A stretch of 64,000 bases of DNA from Cellulomonas chitinilytica (lineage in GTDB: Bacteria > Actinomycetota > Actinomycetes > Actinomycetales > Cellulomonadaceae). Shown one piece after another: positions 1 through 8,335 of this stretch (within the stretch, counting starts at the first letter, position 1; the number at the start of each line of letters is the position of its first letter). Below the pieces are notes generated by a model. That model was not told the DNA's origin and did no database searches. It saw nothing but the letters and a program-made list of their open reading frames with translations. The translations under genes were made by a program, and so were the position numbers. The stretch is from contig NZ_BONK01000018.1 in NCBI RefSeq assembly GCF_016862675.1, positions 1 through 64,000 on the forward strand, written 5' to 3'.

Positions 1-450
1 GATCTCGTGCGTGAGCTTCTCGCCGTCGGCGGCGGTCGCGAGCGCGATCCCGGAGTCGGGGTGCAGGTGGTCGACGTGCGCGGCGTCGACGAGCCCGTGC
101 ATCGCGGTGTCGATCGACGGCGCGGCGCCGCCCTTGCCGTGCAGGCAGTAGTCGAACGCGGCGACCATCTCGTCCTCACGGTCGACGCCCGGGTAGACGT
201 CCACGAGCGCGCGCAGCCGGTCGAGCCGCAGCACGGCGAGGTTCTTCTCGGTGAGCGTGCCCAGGTCGCCGCCCGAGCCCTTGACCCACAGCAGCTCGAC
301 GTCCGTGCCCGTGACCGGGTCGGTCGCCGTGCCCTTCGCGGACGTGTTCCCGCCTGCGTAGTTCGTGTTCCGAGGGTCGGCACCGAGGCGGTTGGAACGG
401 GTGATCAGAGACTGGGCGGCGGAGTCAGACGTCGTCGTCGTGTTCTGCAT
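1..450 (-). CDS. Bifunctional class II aldolase / short-chain dehydrogenase (rhamnulose-1-phosphate aldolase type), 5' part
   Basis: The reading frame starts at ATG 450 and runs off the window's left edge after 150 codons without a stop, so only the N-terminal aldolase part is present; the family is normally about 680 residues, an aldolase domain followed by a short-chain dehydrogenase. Visible family features are SNRLGADPRNTNYAGGNTSA near the N-terminus, LLWVKGSGGDLGTL, and the metal-binding HVDHLHPDSG stretch near residue 130. Members cleave rhamnulose-1-phosphate (or a related sugar phosphate) and oxidise the lactaldehyde product. The ATG directly abuts a perfect 12-bp palindrome (450-461), leaving no room for a Shine-Dalgarno sequence. 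The exact substrate cannot be settled from this fragment. Confidence 0.87.
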   Translation of the reverse strand, partial: MQNTTTTSDSAAQSLITRSNRLGADPRNTNYAGGNTSAKGTATDPVTGTDVELLWVKGSGGDLGTLTEKNLAVLRLDRLRALVDVYPGVDREDEMVAAFDYCLHGKGGAAPSIDTAMHGLVDAAHVDHLHPDSGIALATAADGEKLTHEI

Positions 451-461
451 GAATCGATTCA
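450..461. promoter_or_regulatory. LacI-family-type operator
   Basis: TGAATCGATTCA is a perfect 12-bp palindrome with the central CG typical of LacI-family operators. It overlaps the first base of the aldolase start codon, so a bound repressor would block transcription start or early elongation. The same 10-bp core occurs at 55989-55998 before the GH3 gene. No LacI-family gene is in the window. Confidence 0.55.
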
Positions 462-653
462 ACCACGCCTGTAGCCCATTTTTGCGCGGCTTGGCATCGA
501 ACTTCGTGATGTCCAGCATCAGCAGATGACCCGTTGCCACGGTTGCAACGCCGGCCGTCGAATGTTCCCCGCTGCCGCAACGACGCGGCCGGCACTGGGA
601 GATGCCAGGACGTCGACGCAGACGCCGGGCCTCCGCATCCCCTTGGAGGTTCA

Positions 654-1871
654 ATGACGAACAGCTCCATCGCCACCAGGCCTACCGCACTCCGTCAGGC
701 CGGCGTATGGCAGGCGGTTCTGCTTCTCGCTGGAAGCTGCATGCCGGTCCTCGGATCGGTCCTGATCACGCCGATCCTTCCTCAGCTGTCCGAGGCGTTC
801 GCGGCGGTTCCGGCCGCAGACGTCCTCGTCCCGATGATCGTGGCCGTACCCGCCCTGATCATCGCGCTGTTCGCACCGTTCGCCGGGCAGATCGTCGACC
901 GTCTCGGGCGGAAGTCGCTGCTCATCGCGGCGATGTTCCTCTACGCCGGCGCTGGAACCGCTCCAGTGTGGCTCGACGACCTGCACGCGATCCTTGCGAG
1001 CCGAGTCCTGGTCGGGCTGTGCGAAGCGGCCATCATGACCGTCTGCACGACGCTGATCATCGACTACTTCCACGAGCCCCGCCGTCGCAACCGATACCTC
1101 GGCCTGCAGACCGTCGTGACCACGCTCGCCGCCACGGTGTTCATCGCGCTCGGCGGTGCGCTCGGGGTCAGTGGCTGGCACACCCCGTTCTGGGTCTACG
1201 TGGTCAGCATCGTCATCGCGGTGCCGATGATCTTCTCGCTGTGGGAGCCGACTGGAGAAGGTGAGCTCGAGGCCGCAGCGAGCGGCGCGGTCAAGGTCCG
1301 CACGCCATGGCGGCAGCTTGGCCTGCCGCTCGTCGTGACCCTCTTCGGTGGGTTCACCTTCTACGTGCTCATCATCGAGGTCAGCTACCTCGTCGTCGGC
1401 ACGGGTGTCGCCGATGACGACACCAAGACGATCGGCGCCGTCGCCGCTGTCGCGTCCCTGGCCACCGCCGGGGGAGCGCTGGCGTTCGCGCGGGTCTCGA
1501 ACCGCCCGAAGCCCGCGCTCCTGGCGGTCGGGTTTGGGCTGCAGGCGCTCGGCATGGGCGCGATCTTCCTCGTCCCGGGTCTTCCCGGGGTCATCATCGG
1601 AGCGATCGTCGCGTCGGCCGGATCCGGCCTCCTGCTCCCGTCGCTCGTGACCTGGGCTCTCTCGACGGTCCGGTTCGAGGAGCGTGGCCGGTCGACCGGC
1701 CTGTGGCAGTCAGCGTTCTTCGGTGGCCAGTTCCTCACGCCGCTGATCATGGGCGCCCTCACCGCGGCCGTCGGAGGGCTGGAACCAGCCGTCGGCCTCG
1801 TCGGTGGACTTGCAGCGGTGATCGCGGTGCTGTTCGGCCGCCGCATGACGCGCACGCAGGTCGCCGAGTGA
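654..1871 (+). CDS. MFS transporter
   Basis: 405-residue inner-membrane permease of the major facilitator superfamily with about 12 hydrophobic segments and the motif-A signature GQIVDRLGRKSLL in the cytoplasmic loop after the second helix. I chose ATG 654 because GGAGG lies five bases upstream; the frame is open further upstream, but that extension reads like noise. It diverges from the aldolase across about 200 bp that hold an inverted repeat, CGTTGC (532-537) with GCAACG (545-550), a possible operator. The beta-helix gene follows in the same direction. A sugar or oligosaccharide substrate is suggested only by the neighbours; drug efflux is the alternative. Confidence 0.85.
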   Translation: MTNSSIATRPTALRQAGVWQAVLLLAGSCMPVLGSVLITPILPQLSEAFAAVPAADVLVPMIVAVPALIIALFAPFAGQIVDRLGRKSLLIAAMFLYAGAGTAPVWLDDLHAILASRVLVGLCEAAIMTVCTTLIIDYFHEPRRRNRYLGLQTVVTTLAATVFIALGGALGVSGWHTPFWVYVVSIVIAVPMIFSLWEPTGEGELEAAASGAVKVRTPWRQLGLPLVVTLFGGFTFYVLIIEVSYLVVGTGVADDDTKTIGAVAAVASLATAGGALAFARVSNRPKPALLAVGFGLQALGMGAIFLVPGLPGVIIGAIVASAGSGLLLPSLVTWALSTVRFEERGRSTGLWQSAFFGGQFLTPLIMGALTAAVGGLEPAVGLVGGLAAVIAVLFGRRMTRTQVAE

Positions 1872-2019
1872 TGCGCCGCGGCCGTCCGGGGCGGCTCCGG
1901 ACGGCCGCGGCCGCGCAGGTCGACTGCACCCCACTCATCCGACGCCGACTCGAGGCATCGGCGTCGGCACCTCACATCCCCCGAGCCTCGGCAACCAACG
2001 AGCTCCGAAAGGACGCATC

Positions 2020-3930
2020 GTGCAGATCAGGAGAACCAGCACCCGATCGCGTACAGCAACCCTCACCCTTGTCGGGTTCGCCGCAGCTTCGGCGTTCGGC
2101 GGCATGATGGCGCCCCCTGCGCTGGCCTCCGGCACCACGCCAGACTTCGGCCCCAACGTCAAGATCTTCGACCCGAGCACGCCGGTCGACCAGATCAACT
2201 CGCACCTCGCGAGCATTGCGAACGAGCCGGAGTTCAGCAGTAACCGTCACGCGGTCTACTTCAAGCCTGGCACCTACGGCAGTTCCGCCGGTCAGGACGA
2301 CCCAGCGACCGCCACCGGCATCGTGAACACCCAGGTCGGCTACTACACGTCGATCGCCGGACTCGGCTCCTCGCCGGACGACGTGAAGATCAACGGCGCT
2401 CTTCACGCGGAACCGAACCAGGCCGCCGACGGCACGTCGGACTCGCTGACGGTGTTCTACCGGTCTCTCGCGAACCTGGCCGTCAACCCCATCCAGAGGC
2501 CAGTCGGTGCCGACGCGCAGCGCGCCAGGCCCGAGGGGATCGAAGCGCCGCACACGATGCGTTGGGCGACCTCTCAGGCGTCTCCGCTGCGTCGCGTTCA
2601 CATCCTCGGCAACCTCGACCTCACCGGCCAGTACGGCGCGAACGCGTTCGGCACGGAGCTCGCAGACAGCAAGGTCGACCGGACGGTCATCAGCGATGAT
2701 GGCACCACCGGACCGGCCCAGGCGCAGTACTACACGCGTGACAGCCAGATCGGGAGCTGGAGCGGTGACGGGGTCAATCTCGTGTTCTCCGGCGTCACCG
2801 GCGCACCGCGCACCAACTTCGGCGCGGGCGGCACCACGACGCTCGCGACCACGCCGACATCCCGACCCGCACCGTTCCTGACGATCAACAGTGGCGTCTA
2901 CGAAGTCTTCGTTCCTTCGGCGCGGACCACCACGTCGGGTGCGAACTGGTCGACGGCCAGCAACGCCGGCGTCCGCATCCCGGTGAGCAAGTTCTACATC
3001 GCGAAGCCGACGACCGACACGGCGGCGACCATCAACGCGGCCCTCGCCTCGGGCAAGCATCTGCTGCTCACCCCCGGTGTGTACCGACTGAACGGGCCGA
3101 TCAAGGTGACCCGCGCCAACACTGTCGTTCTGGGCATGGGGTACGCAACGCTCGCCCCCTCCGGCGGCGCTGCGGCGATCACGATCGGCGATGTCCCCGG
3201 CGTCGTCGTCTCGAGCATCATGATCGACGCCAGTTCTGGCACCGACGTCCTCGTCCAGGTCGGGACGAGAGGTGCGACCCACGTCGGAGACGCCGTGAAC
3301 CCCACTGCGCTCAGCGACGTCTTCGTTCGAGTCGGCGGGGCCCAGGAGGGCTCTGCGAGGACCATGCTCGAGGTCAACAGTGACCGCGTGATCCTCGACG
3401 GCTGCTGGCTGTGGCGAGCCGATCATGGTGCCGGCGTCGGCTGGACATCGAACACCGTCGACACCGGACTCCTGGTGAACGGTGCCGACGTCACCGCGCT
3501 CGGACTGTTCGTCGAGCACACCCAGAAGAACCAGGTCGTCTGGAACGGCGAACGCGGGACCACCGTCTTCTATCAGAGCGAGATGCCTTACGACCCGCCC
3601 AATCAGGAGTCCTGGTCGGACGGCACATCGGAGGGGTACGCCTCCTACAAGGTCGCCAGCGGGGTCAAGGTCCACGACGCCAAGGGCCTGGCGATCTACA
3701 CGCTGTTCATGCCGTCGACCTTCGCCGGTCAGCCGGTGCACGCGGCGAGCGCCATCCAGGCGCCGACTTCCGACGCCGTCCACTTCCAGTCGATGACAAC
3801 GGCAGTCATCTACTTCGGAGGTGGGATCCGCCACGTCATCAACGCGAACGGTGGAGCCGTGGACGCGAGCCAACCCAACTCGGTCGTCTACGGCATGACG
3901 GCGGCAGCCCGCTTGGTCGCCGGACCATGA
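2020..3930 (+). CDS. Secreted right-handed beta-helix protein (pectate-lyase-like fold)
   Basis: 636 residues with a GTG start preceded by GAAAGGA. A signal peptide spans about residues 1-37 (RRTSTRSR, a hydrophobic core, then PPALAS). The rest is rich in the short Val/Ile/Asn-Gly turns of parallel beta-helices; the stretch GKHLLLTPGVYRLNGPIKV at about residue 345 is typical of pectate-lyase-like (GH55/GH87-related) folds. Similar actinobacterial proteins are variously annotated as coagulation factor 5/8-type or, misleadingly, adenylyl cyclase; I see no cyclase motif. Probably an extracellular polysaccharide-binding or -degrading protein, with the transporter just upstream possibly taking up products. 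Catalytic residues and substrate cannot be assigned. Confidence 0.75.
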   Translation: MQIRRTSTRSRTATLTLVGFAAASAFGGMMAPPALASGTTPDFGPNVKIFDPSTPVDQINSHLASIANEPEFSSNRHAVYFKPGTYGSSAGQDDPATATGIVNTQVGYYTSIAGLGSSPDDVKINGALHAEPNQAADGTSDSLTVFYRSLANLAVNPIQRPVGADAQRARPEGIEAPHTMRWATSQASPLRRVHILGNLDLTGQYGANAFGTELADSKVDRTVISDDGTTGPAQAQYYTRDSQIGSWSGDGVNLVFSGVTGAPRTNFGAGGTTTLATTPTSRPAPFLTINSGVYEVFVPSARTTTSGANWSTASNAGVRIPVSKFYIAKPTTDTAATINAALASGKHLLLTPGVYRLNGPIKVTRANTVVLGMGYATLAPSGGAAAITIGDVPGVVVSSIMIDASSGTDVLVQVGTRGATHVGDAVNPTALSDVFVRVGGAQEGSARTMLEVNSDRVILDGCWLWRADHGAGVGWTSNTVDTGLLVNGADVTALGLFVEHTQKNQVVWNGERGTTVFYQSEMPYDPPNQESWSDGTSEGYASYKVASGVKVHDAKGLAIYTLFMPSTFAGQPVHAASAIQAPTSDAVHFQSMTTAVIYFGGGIRHVINANGGAVDASQPNSVVYGMTAAARLVAGP

Positions 3931-4125
3931 CGGTCGGTGTGGGAGCGACCGCCGGGCCTTCAGAGATTCAGCCCGTGCACGTCCGCTCGATCGACACGCG
4001 CCTTCCGACGCGGTGTGCACCGTGCTTCGTCAGTTCGTGGAGCCCGGGCACACGGCTCGCTGTCGGCGGGTGGCGGGTTTCCTGACCCCGGTCGTCCACC
4101 CGTCCGCCCACTGAGTGACAGCTTG

Positions 4126-4169
4126 GCGGCCCTCTTCGGCTTGCGCGACGCCCAGCCGAAGAGGGCCGC
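4126..4169. terminator. Bidirectional intrinsic-type terminator
   Basis: A perfect 16-bp stem (4126-4141 with 4154-4169) with a 12-nt loop lies between the convergent beta-helix gene and the small membrane protein gene. No T-run follows in either direction, as is common in high-GC actinobacteria. The rest of the 319-base gap 3931-4249 shows no gene. Confidence 0.8.
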
Positions 4170-4249
4170 TTCATCCCGTACCTGAGGGAGGCGCAGCGGG
4201 CGGGGGAGTCGCTGCCCGCTGCGCACGGCGGACCGACGCCGCAGCTCGT

Positions 4250-4861
4250 TCATCTCTCGACGCCGGGCTGTGCTGCCTCCACAGGGTGCGCGAGGCGGCC
4301 ACGCCGAGCAGCGCCCGTCCACCAGCGACCACCCCCGGCGCCGACAGCACCAACGGCAACCCCGCCGGCGGCGATCAACACCGGGTCCGGCCCGTCAACG
4401 GTCAACATGAAGAGCCAGAACAACGGCGGGCAGATCACGCCACCCACCACGGCGAAGACCGTCACGTGCACCCACTCGCGCGCCTGACGGCGAAGCAGGT
4501 GAGAGGTCAGCAACCCCGCCGGCCACCCGACGAGCATGACCAGGACGCTCGCGACGAGCCAGCTCCACCAGGCGAAGAAGACACCGGCCCCGGCCCCGGG
4601 CAGACCTTTGAGCGCGAGGCCGATGACCAACCCCAGGGCGAGGCTCACAACTGCGAGCACACCGATGCAGCGCATGCAGACCTCAAGGACCGCGCTCGGA
4701 CCCCGCACCGCACCCGCATCGACCGGCTCCGGAGCGGGCACGATCCCAGCAGGGTTGCTCACTGGAGGTCCGCTGGCACCGGCACCTGCGCCCGAGGGCG
4801 GATCAGGTGATCTGCGGCCCGGACCGGGGGCAGCGGGATCGCGGCCTAAGCCGCCCGTCAC
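4250..4861 (-). CDS. Small integral membrane protein of unknown function
   Basis: 203 residues. A Pro/Gly/Ala-rich N-terminal tail of about 60 residues is followed by four hydrophobic segments (starting near MRCIGVLAVVSLALGLVIG) and a short basic C-terminus. The GTG start overlaps the stop of the upstream Lon-like lipoprotein gene (GTGA), so the two are translationally coupled and probably act together at the membrane. An internal GTG in the tail is an alternative start. I recognise no family. Confidence 0.7.
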   Translation of the reverse strand: MTGGLGRDPAAPGPGRRSPDPPSGAGAGASGPPVSNPAGIVPAPEPVDAGAVRGPSAVLEVCMRCIGVLAVVSLALGLVIGLALKGLPGAGAGVFFAWWSWLVASVLVMLVGWPAGLLTSHLLRRQAREWVHVTVFAVVGGVICPPLFWLFMLTVDGPDPVLIAAGGVAVGAVGAGGGRWWTGAARRGRLAHPVEAAQPGVER

Positions 4862-6873
4862 GTGTCGTCCTCGGTGGTGTCGTCGGAGGGCTTCGTGGCC
4901 TTCTCCGACGGGACCGGGTCCTTCTTGGTCGAGGTGTCGTCGGCGTCGGGCGTCTCGAAGCCTCCGAGGTAGGACATGAGCCGGGTGAGGAGGAACCCGC
5001 TGTTGTAGTACCAGAGCGCGTCGAACCGCTCGGCGGGGGCGCCGTCGGCCCGGAACACCCCGCCGGCCTCGTACTGGCCGACCGAGATCACCGGCGGGCT
5101 CTCGTGGGTGCGCAGGTGGTCGATCTCGGCGGACAGCTGCGCGCGGCCCAGGTCGAGGGCGTTGTCGAGGGCGCCCTCGAACTGCAGGCCGACGACCTGG
5201 TACTGCTCGTCGACGATCGCGTTGTTGTAGTACTTCTCGACGAGGAGCTGGTTGCGGACGTAGTTGCTCAGGCCGTAGCCCATGATCGCGTACGACGCGT
5301 TCGGCTTCCCCTCGCCGATGTAGTCGGCGAAGGCCTCGGCGACGACGGACTGGTTGACCGAGAGCGCGATGTTCGCGTCGTACTGCGCGAGGTGGTTGAT
5401 GACGAGGTCGGTGGAGACGCCGTTGCTCTCCGCGAGCTGCGCGACGACCCCGGACGTCGAGAATGCCGCGAAGTTCGCGTCCGCGCCGCGACGGAAGAAG
5501 TCGCCGACCTGACGCAGGTCGAGGTCCTCGCGGATGGCGGCGCCGCCGTTCTCGCGGCCCACCTCGTAGACGGCCTGGGTGTTGGTGAGCTCGGCCTTGG
5601 CGAGCTCCGCGTACAGCAGGGGCAGCGTGAGGTCGGTGAACAGCTGCTCGAGCGAGGTGTAGGCGCCCTGCTCGTACGTCGCCGTGATCTGCTGGAGCTC
5701 GGCGGTCGCGAACGACAGCATCGAGTACGCGTCGAACGCCCCGCCGTAGGCCGTCGTGACCGCCTCGACGTCGGACAGGGTCGCTGGCTCGTACGTCGAG
5801 AGCTGGTCGAGGAACGAGAAGAACCGGCGCTCCGCGGGGGAGATGTCGGTCATCGTCTGCAGCATCACGGGCAGCCCGTCGAGGCCCTGCGTGAAGAGCG
5901 GGTTCAACGCGGAGCCCACCGCGAGCAGCGTCTCCATGAGCGCCGCGGCCTCCTGGGCCTTGGTGAAGGCGCCGGCCACGAGCCCCTGTCGTTGCAGGTC
6001 GGTGGCCCGGTCGAAGGCCGCGGCCGCCTTGTCGGGCAGCAGGGTCGACGAGATGGCCGTCTGGACCTCCAGCGGGAGCCCGTTGAACGCGTTGTTCGCC
6101 GTCTGGTAGCGGGCGAGCGCGGCGTCGACCTGTGCGTCGGTCTTGTCGTACGACCGCGTGTCGAGCCGGGGCTCGCCGGCCTGGGCGGGCGCCGGAAGCT
6201 TCTCGCCGGTGAGCAGCGGGTACGCCTCGTAGATGTCACCGACCTCGACGACCTCGACGCCGAGCCGGTCCCCCTCGCGCACGAGATCGACCTGCTCGCC
6301 GGCCGCGTTGGTCGAGTTGCGCTGGCCGAGCGGCACCAGGACCTTCGTCAGGCCCTCCTCGGCGGCACCCTTCAGCTTCTCCGGGATCCCGCCGACAGGC
6401 CCGATCGTGCCGGTCGCGTTGATGGTGCCGGTCATCGTGACGGTCTTGTCGATCGTGTCGCCGTTCTGCAGCGCGACGAGCGCGACCGTCTTCAGCGCGC
6501 CTGCGCTCGGGCCGTCGATCCGGCCGCTGATCTCGAACCCGAAGCGGCCCGACAGGGGCTCGCCGGTGAGCAGCGTCGAGACGATCGCCGCGTTCCAGGA
6601 CGCGGCCCTCGACGCCTCACCCATGCCGCCGACCTCGTCCTCGGAGAAGTCGATCCGGAAGGTCCCGTCGTCCGTGGGCTCGCGGGTGATCACCTCGGAG
6701 CCCACGCCGCCCGAGTCGCCCTGCACGAACAGTGGGTGGATCGCGATGCTCGTCGGGAGCTCGGCGGCCTTGTCGGCCTCCTTCTTCCCGTCCCGCTCGT
6801 CGGTGCAGCCGGCGAGGAGCAGGGCGCCGGCAGCGACCAACGCCACCCCTGCCTTCAGACGACGGCCGATCAT
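4858..6873 (-). CDS. Lipoprotein with a Lon-like (S16) serine protease domain
   Basis: 671 residues. The N-terminus is a lipoprotein signal with lipobox LLAGC (Cys23), so the mature protein should be anchored outside the membrane. Residues about 85-200 form a Lon-type proteolytic domain: DGPSAGA carries the catalytic Ser (about 123) and GGIPEKLKGA the catalytic Lys (about 166). No AAA+ ATPase module precedes it, unlike classical Lon. The remaining 450 residues are mostly helical, Ala/Leu/Gln-rich and unrecognised; the C-terminus is acidic (Asp/Thr/Lys). The start has a GAGGAG ribosome binding site six bases upstream. It is the first gene of a two-gene operon with the small membrane protein. 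Substrate unknown. Confidence 0.8.
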   Translation of the reverse strand: MIGRRLKAGVALVAAGALLLAGCTDERDGKKEADKAAELPTSIAIHPLFVQGDSGGVGSEVITREPTDDGTFRIDFSEDEVGGMGEASRAASWNAAIVSTLLTGEPLSGRFGFEISGRIDGPSAGALKTVALVALQNGDTIDKTVTMTGTINATGTIGPVGGIPEKLKGAAEEGLTKVLVPLGQRNSTNAAGEQVDLVREGDRLGVEVVEVGDIYEAYPLLTGEKLPAPAQAGEPRLDTRSYDKTDAQVDAALARYQTANNAFNGLPLEVQTAISSTLLPDKAAAAFDRATDLQRQGLVAGAFTKAQEAAALMETLLAVGSALNPLFTQGLDGLPVMLQTMTDISPAERRFFSFLDQLSTYEPATLSDVEAVTTAYGGAFDAYSMLSFATAELQQITATYEQGAYTSLEQLFTDLTLPLLYAELAKAELTNTQAVYEVGRENGGAAIREDLDLRQVGDFFRRGADANFAAFSTSGVVAQLAESNGVSTDLVINHLAQYDANIALSVNQSVVAEAFADYIGEGKPNASYAIMGYGLSNYVRNQLLVEKYYNNAIVDEQYQVVGLQFEGALDNALDLGRAQLSAEIDHLRTHESPPVISVGQYEAGGVFRADGAPAERFDALWYYNSGFLLTRLMSYLGGFETPDADDTSTKKDPVPSEKATKPSDDTTEDDT

Positions 6874-7304
6874 GCGAGCTCCTCAGGGTCCGGAAACAGG
6901 TCCACGGTCGAGGCGGATGACATGCGTCTCCGCGCCTGCGTCGTGCAGGTGACCAGGCGCAATGAGAACACCCGATAACGATTGAAACGGTACAGACCGG
7001 CACGAACTGTGATGAACAGCACATGCAGAGCTGAGGGGTGCAGCCGACGGTCGATCACTTCCAGCCCACCGACACGGGGGGTCCACCCGGATCGTCGTTC
7101 GGGCCCAGCGCGCACCCATCCTCGAATGGGGGACAAAGGGGGACGCTTCGCGTCCCTCCCCGTTTCTCCAGGTCACAAGCGTGCTGGGGAACGATAGAGA
7201 ACCCGCGAGGCCGCTAGCTCGAGCCGACCTTCGCCATGCAAAGGCCGATCAGGGGACGCACTGACGGGAATTTCGCCGTGTCCGAACGGCGAGAGGAACT
7301 CACG
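6874..7304. other. Intergenic gap; possible left boundary of the ICE
   Basis: 431 bases between the divergent lipoprotein gene and the first conjugation-operon gene. I see no convincing gene. It holds a short hairpin (GGGACGC 7140-7146 with GCGTCCC 7150-7156) and a repeated GGGGGAC word. No copy of the tRNA 3' end, which would mark an attachment site, was found by eye. Confidence 0.5.
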
Positions 7305-8093
7305 ATGAGCGTCGCAGACCAACTGGGGCTGACGGATCCCGACCACGGTGCGATGGCCGAAGCGCGGCAGTCCTGGCCGTGCTGGGTGGCGGCGTCTCCA
7401 CGATTGGGGGTCGTCGGCGACCTGCTCGAGCTGCCGGACTGGATCGCCGCCGCGGACCCAGCTGATGCCGACCTGATCCTGCACGAGCTCGCACGCCGAG
7501 CCAGCTGTGCGGGCGAGGACGACAGGATCGCGGCGGCGACGCTCGCGTGGTTGCTGAAGCCGGGAGCGCGCCTCCTTGCTCGTCGGCTGGCGGGGCTCGC
7601 CGGAAACATCGACCACGTCGTGGCGGCGCAGCTGTGGATCGAGATCCGCACATTCCCCTGTGACCGACTGCGGAAGGTCGCGGCGAACGTGCTCTGGAAC
7701 ACGCGTCGCGGTGTTCTCCAGGAGCTCGGCGTGTCGAAGCGGCGCACGAAGAACGAAGAGATGTGGGCGAGGGCGCTGCGGTGGGACCCGCTGACCATGG
7801 GCGATCTCCCAGAGTCGGGGTCTGACGAAGACGGCGCTGACGACGTGATGGCGCTCCTCGACTGCGCGGTCGCCGAACGGGTCATCGACCGGAGCGATCG
7901 CGACTTGCTCGTGTCCGTCGCCGTCGCCGTGGATGGCGCGTCCGGGATTGCCGGAGCTCGAGGCGGGCTGTGCTCGACGCGGACGACGGATGCCATCGGG
8001 GCAGCGTGTGGCATTTCCGGGCAGACGGTTCGCCGTCGGGTACGGCGGAGCGTGCACGCGCTCTCGGTCGCCTACGCGAACGCGGTGGCATGA
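7305..8093 (+). CDS. ICE-encoded protein with C-terminal helix-turn-helix, unknown function
   Basis: 262 residues and the first gene of the conjugation operon. ATG 7305 is chosen because GAGAGGA lies about eight bases upstream. The body is alpha-helical and Ala/Leu/Asp-rich. The last 40 residues (TDAIGAACGISGQTVRRRVR) read as a helix-turn-helix resembling sigma-70 region 4 or a DNA-binding regulator. It overlaps the next gene by ATGA. A role in regulating or processing the element is plausible, but I recognise no family. Confidence 0.65.
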   Translation: MSVADQLGLTDPDHGAMAEARQSWPCWVAASPRLGVVGDLLELPDWIAAADPADADLILHELARRASCAGEDDRIAAATLAWLLKPGARLLARRLAGLAGNIDHVVAAQLWIEIRTFPCDRLRKVAANVLWNTRRGVLQELGVSKRRTKNEEMWARALRWDPLTMGDLPESGSDEDGADDVMALLDCAVAERVIDRSDRDLLVSVAVAVDGASGIAGARGGLCSTRTTDAIGAACGISGQTVRRRVRRSVHALSVAYANAVA

Positions 8094-8335
8094 GCGCGCG
8101 TGCCGAGGCGGCGGCATTCGGTGACGAGGTGATGAACGTGAGCGACGAGCTCGAGATCAGGCAGCTGCTGCGCGATGCCCGCGACGAGGCCGCTGCCGTG
8201 GCCGGGATCGAGGACGGTGTTGCGCGGCTGCGACGGGCGCGCGACGCACAGAGCGCGCTCGCACAGCTGCCACCCGACCGTCTTCGCGCTGCCATCGAGC
8301 TGCGGCGGATCGAGCTCGACGGGGCCCCTCGATGA
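8090..8335 (+). CDS. Small coupled ICE protein
   Basis: 81 residues, starting at an ATG that overlaps the previous stop (ATGA) and ending in an ATGA overlap with the ParA-like gene, so it is translated as part of the operon. It is charged and helical (repeated Arg-Asp-Ala, Leu-Arg-Arg-Ala heptads), suggesting a short coiled coil. No family is recognised. An internal ATG and GTG about 15 residues in are alternative starts. Confidence 0.55.
   Translation: MSARAEAAAFGDEVMNVSDELEIRQLLRDARDEAAAVAGIEDGVARLRRARDAQSALAQLPPDRLRAAIELRRIELDGAPR

Noticed and set aside
1972..4020. 682-codon minus-strand frame opposite the beta-helix gene
   Set aside because: The plus-strand gene has signal peptide, ribosome binding site and beta-helix pattern; this is its shadow.
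4807..6978. 723-codon plus-strand open frame opposite the Lon-like gene
   Set aside because: The minus-strand frame has a lipobox, Ser-Lys dyad and good ribosome binding site; this one is an Arg/Gly/Val-rich shadow typical of high GC.
7236..7304. Extension of the first conjugation gene to an upstream ATG
   Set aside because: ATG 7305 has a clear GAGAGGA site; the extension has none and reads as non-coding.
6874..7304. Left attachment site of the ICE in this gap
   Set aside because: No stretch matching the tRNA 3' end (complement of 35381-35410) was found by eye.
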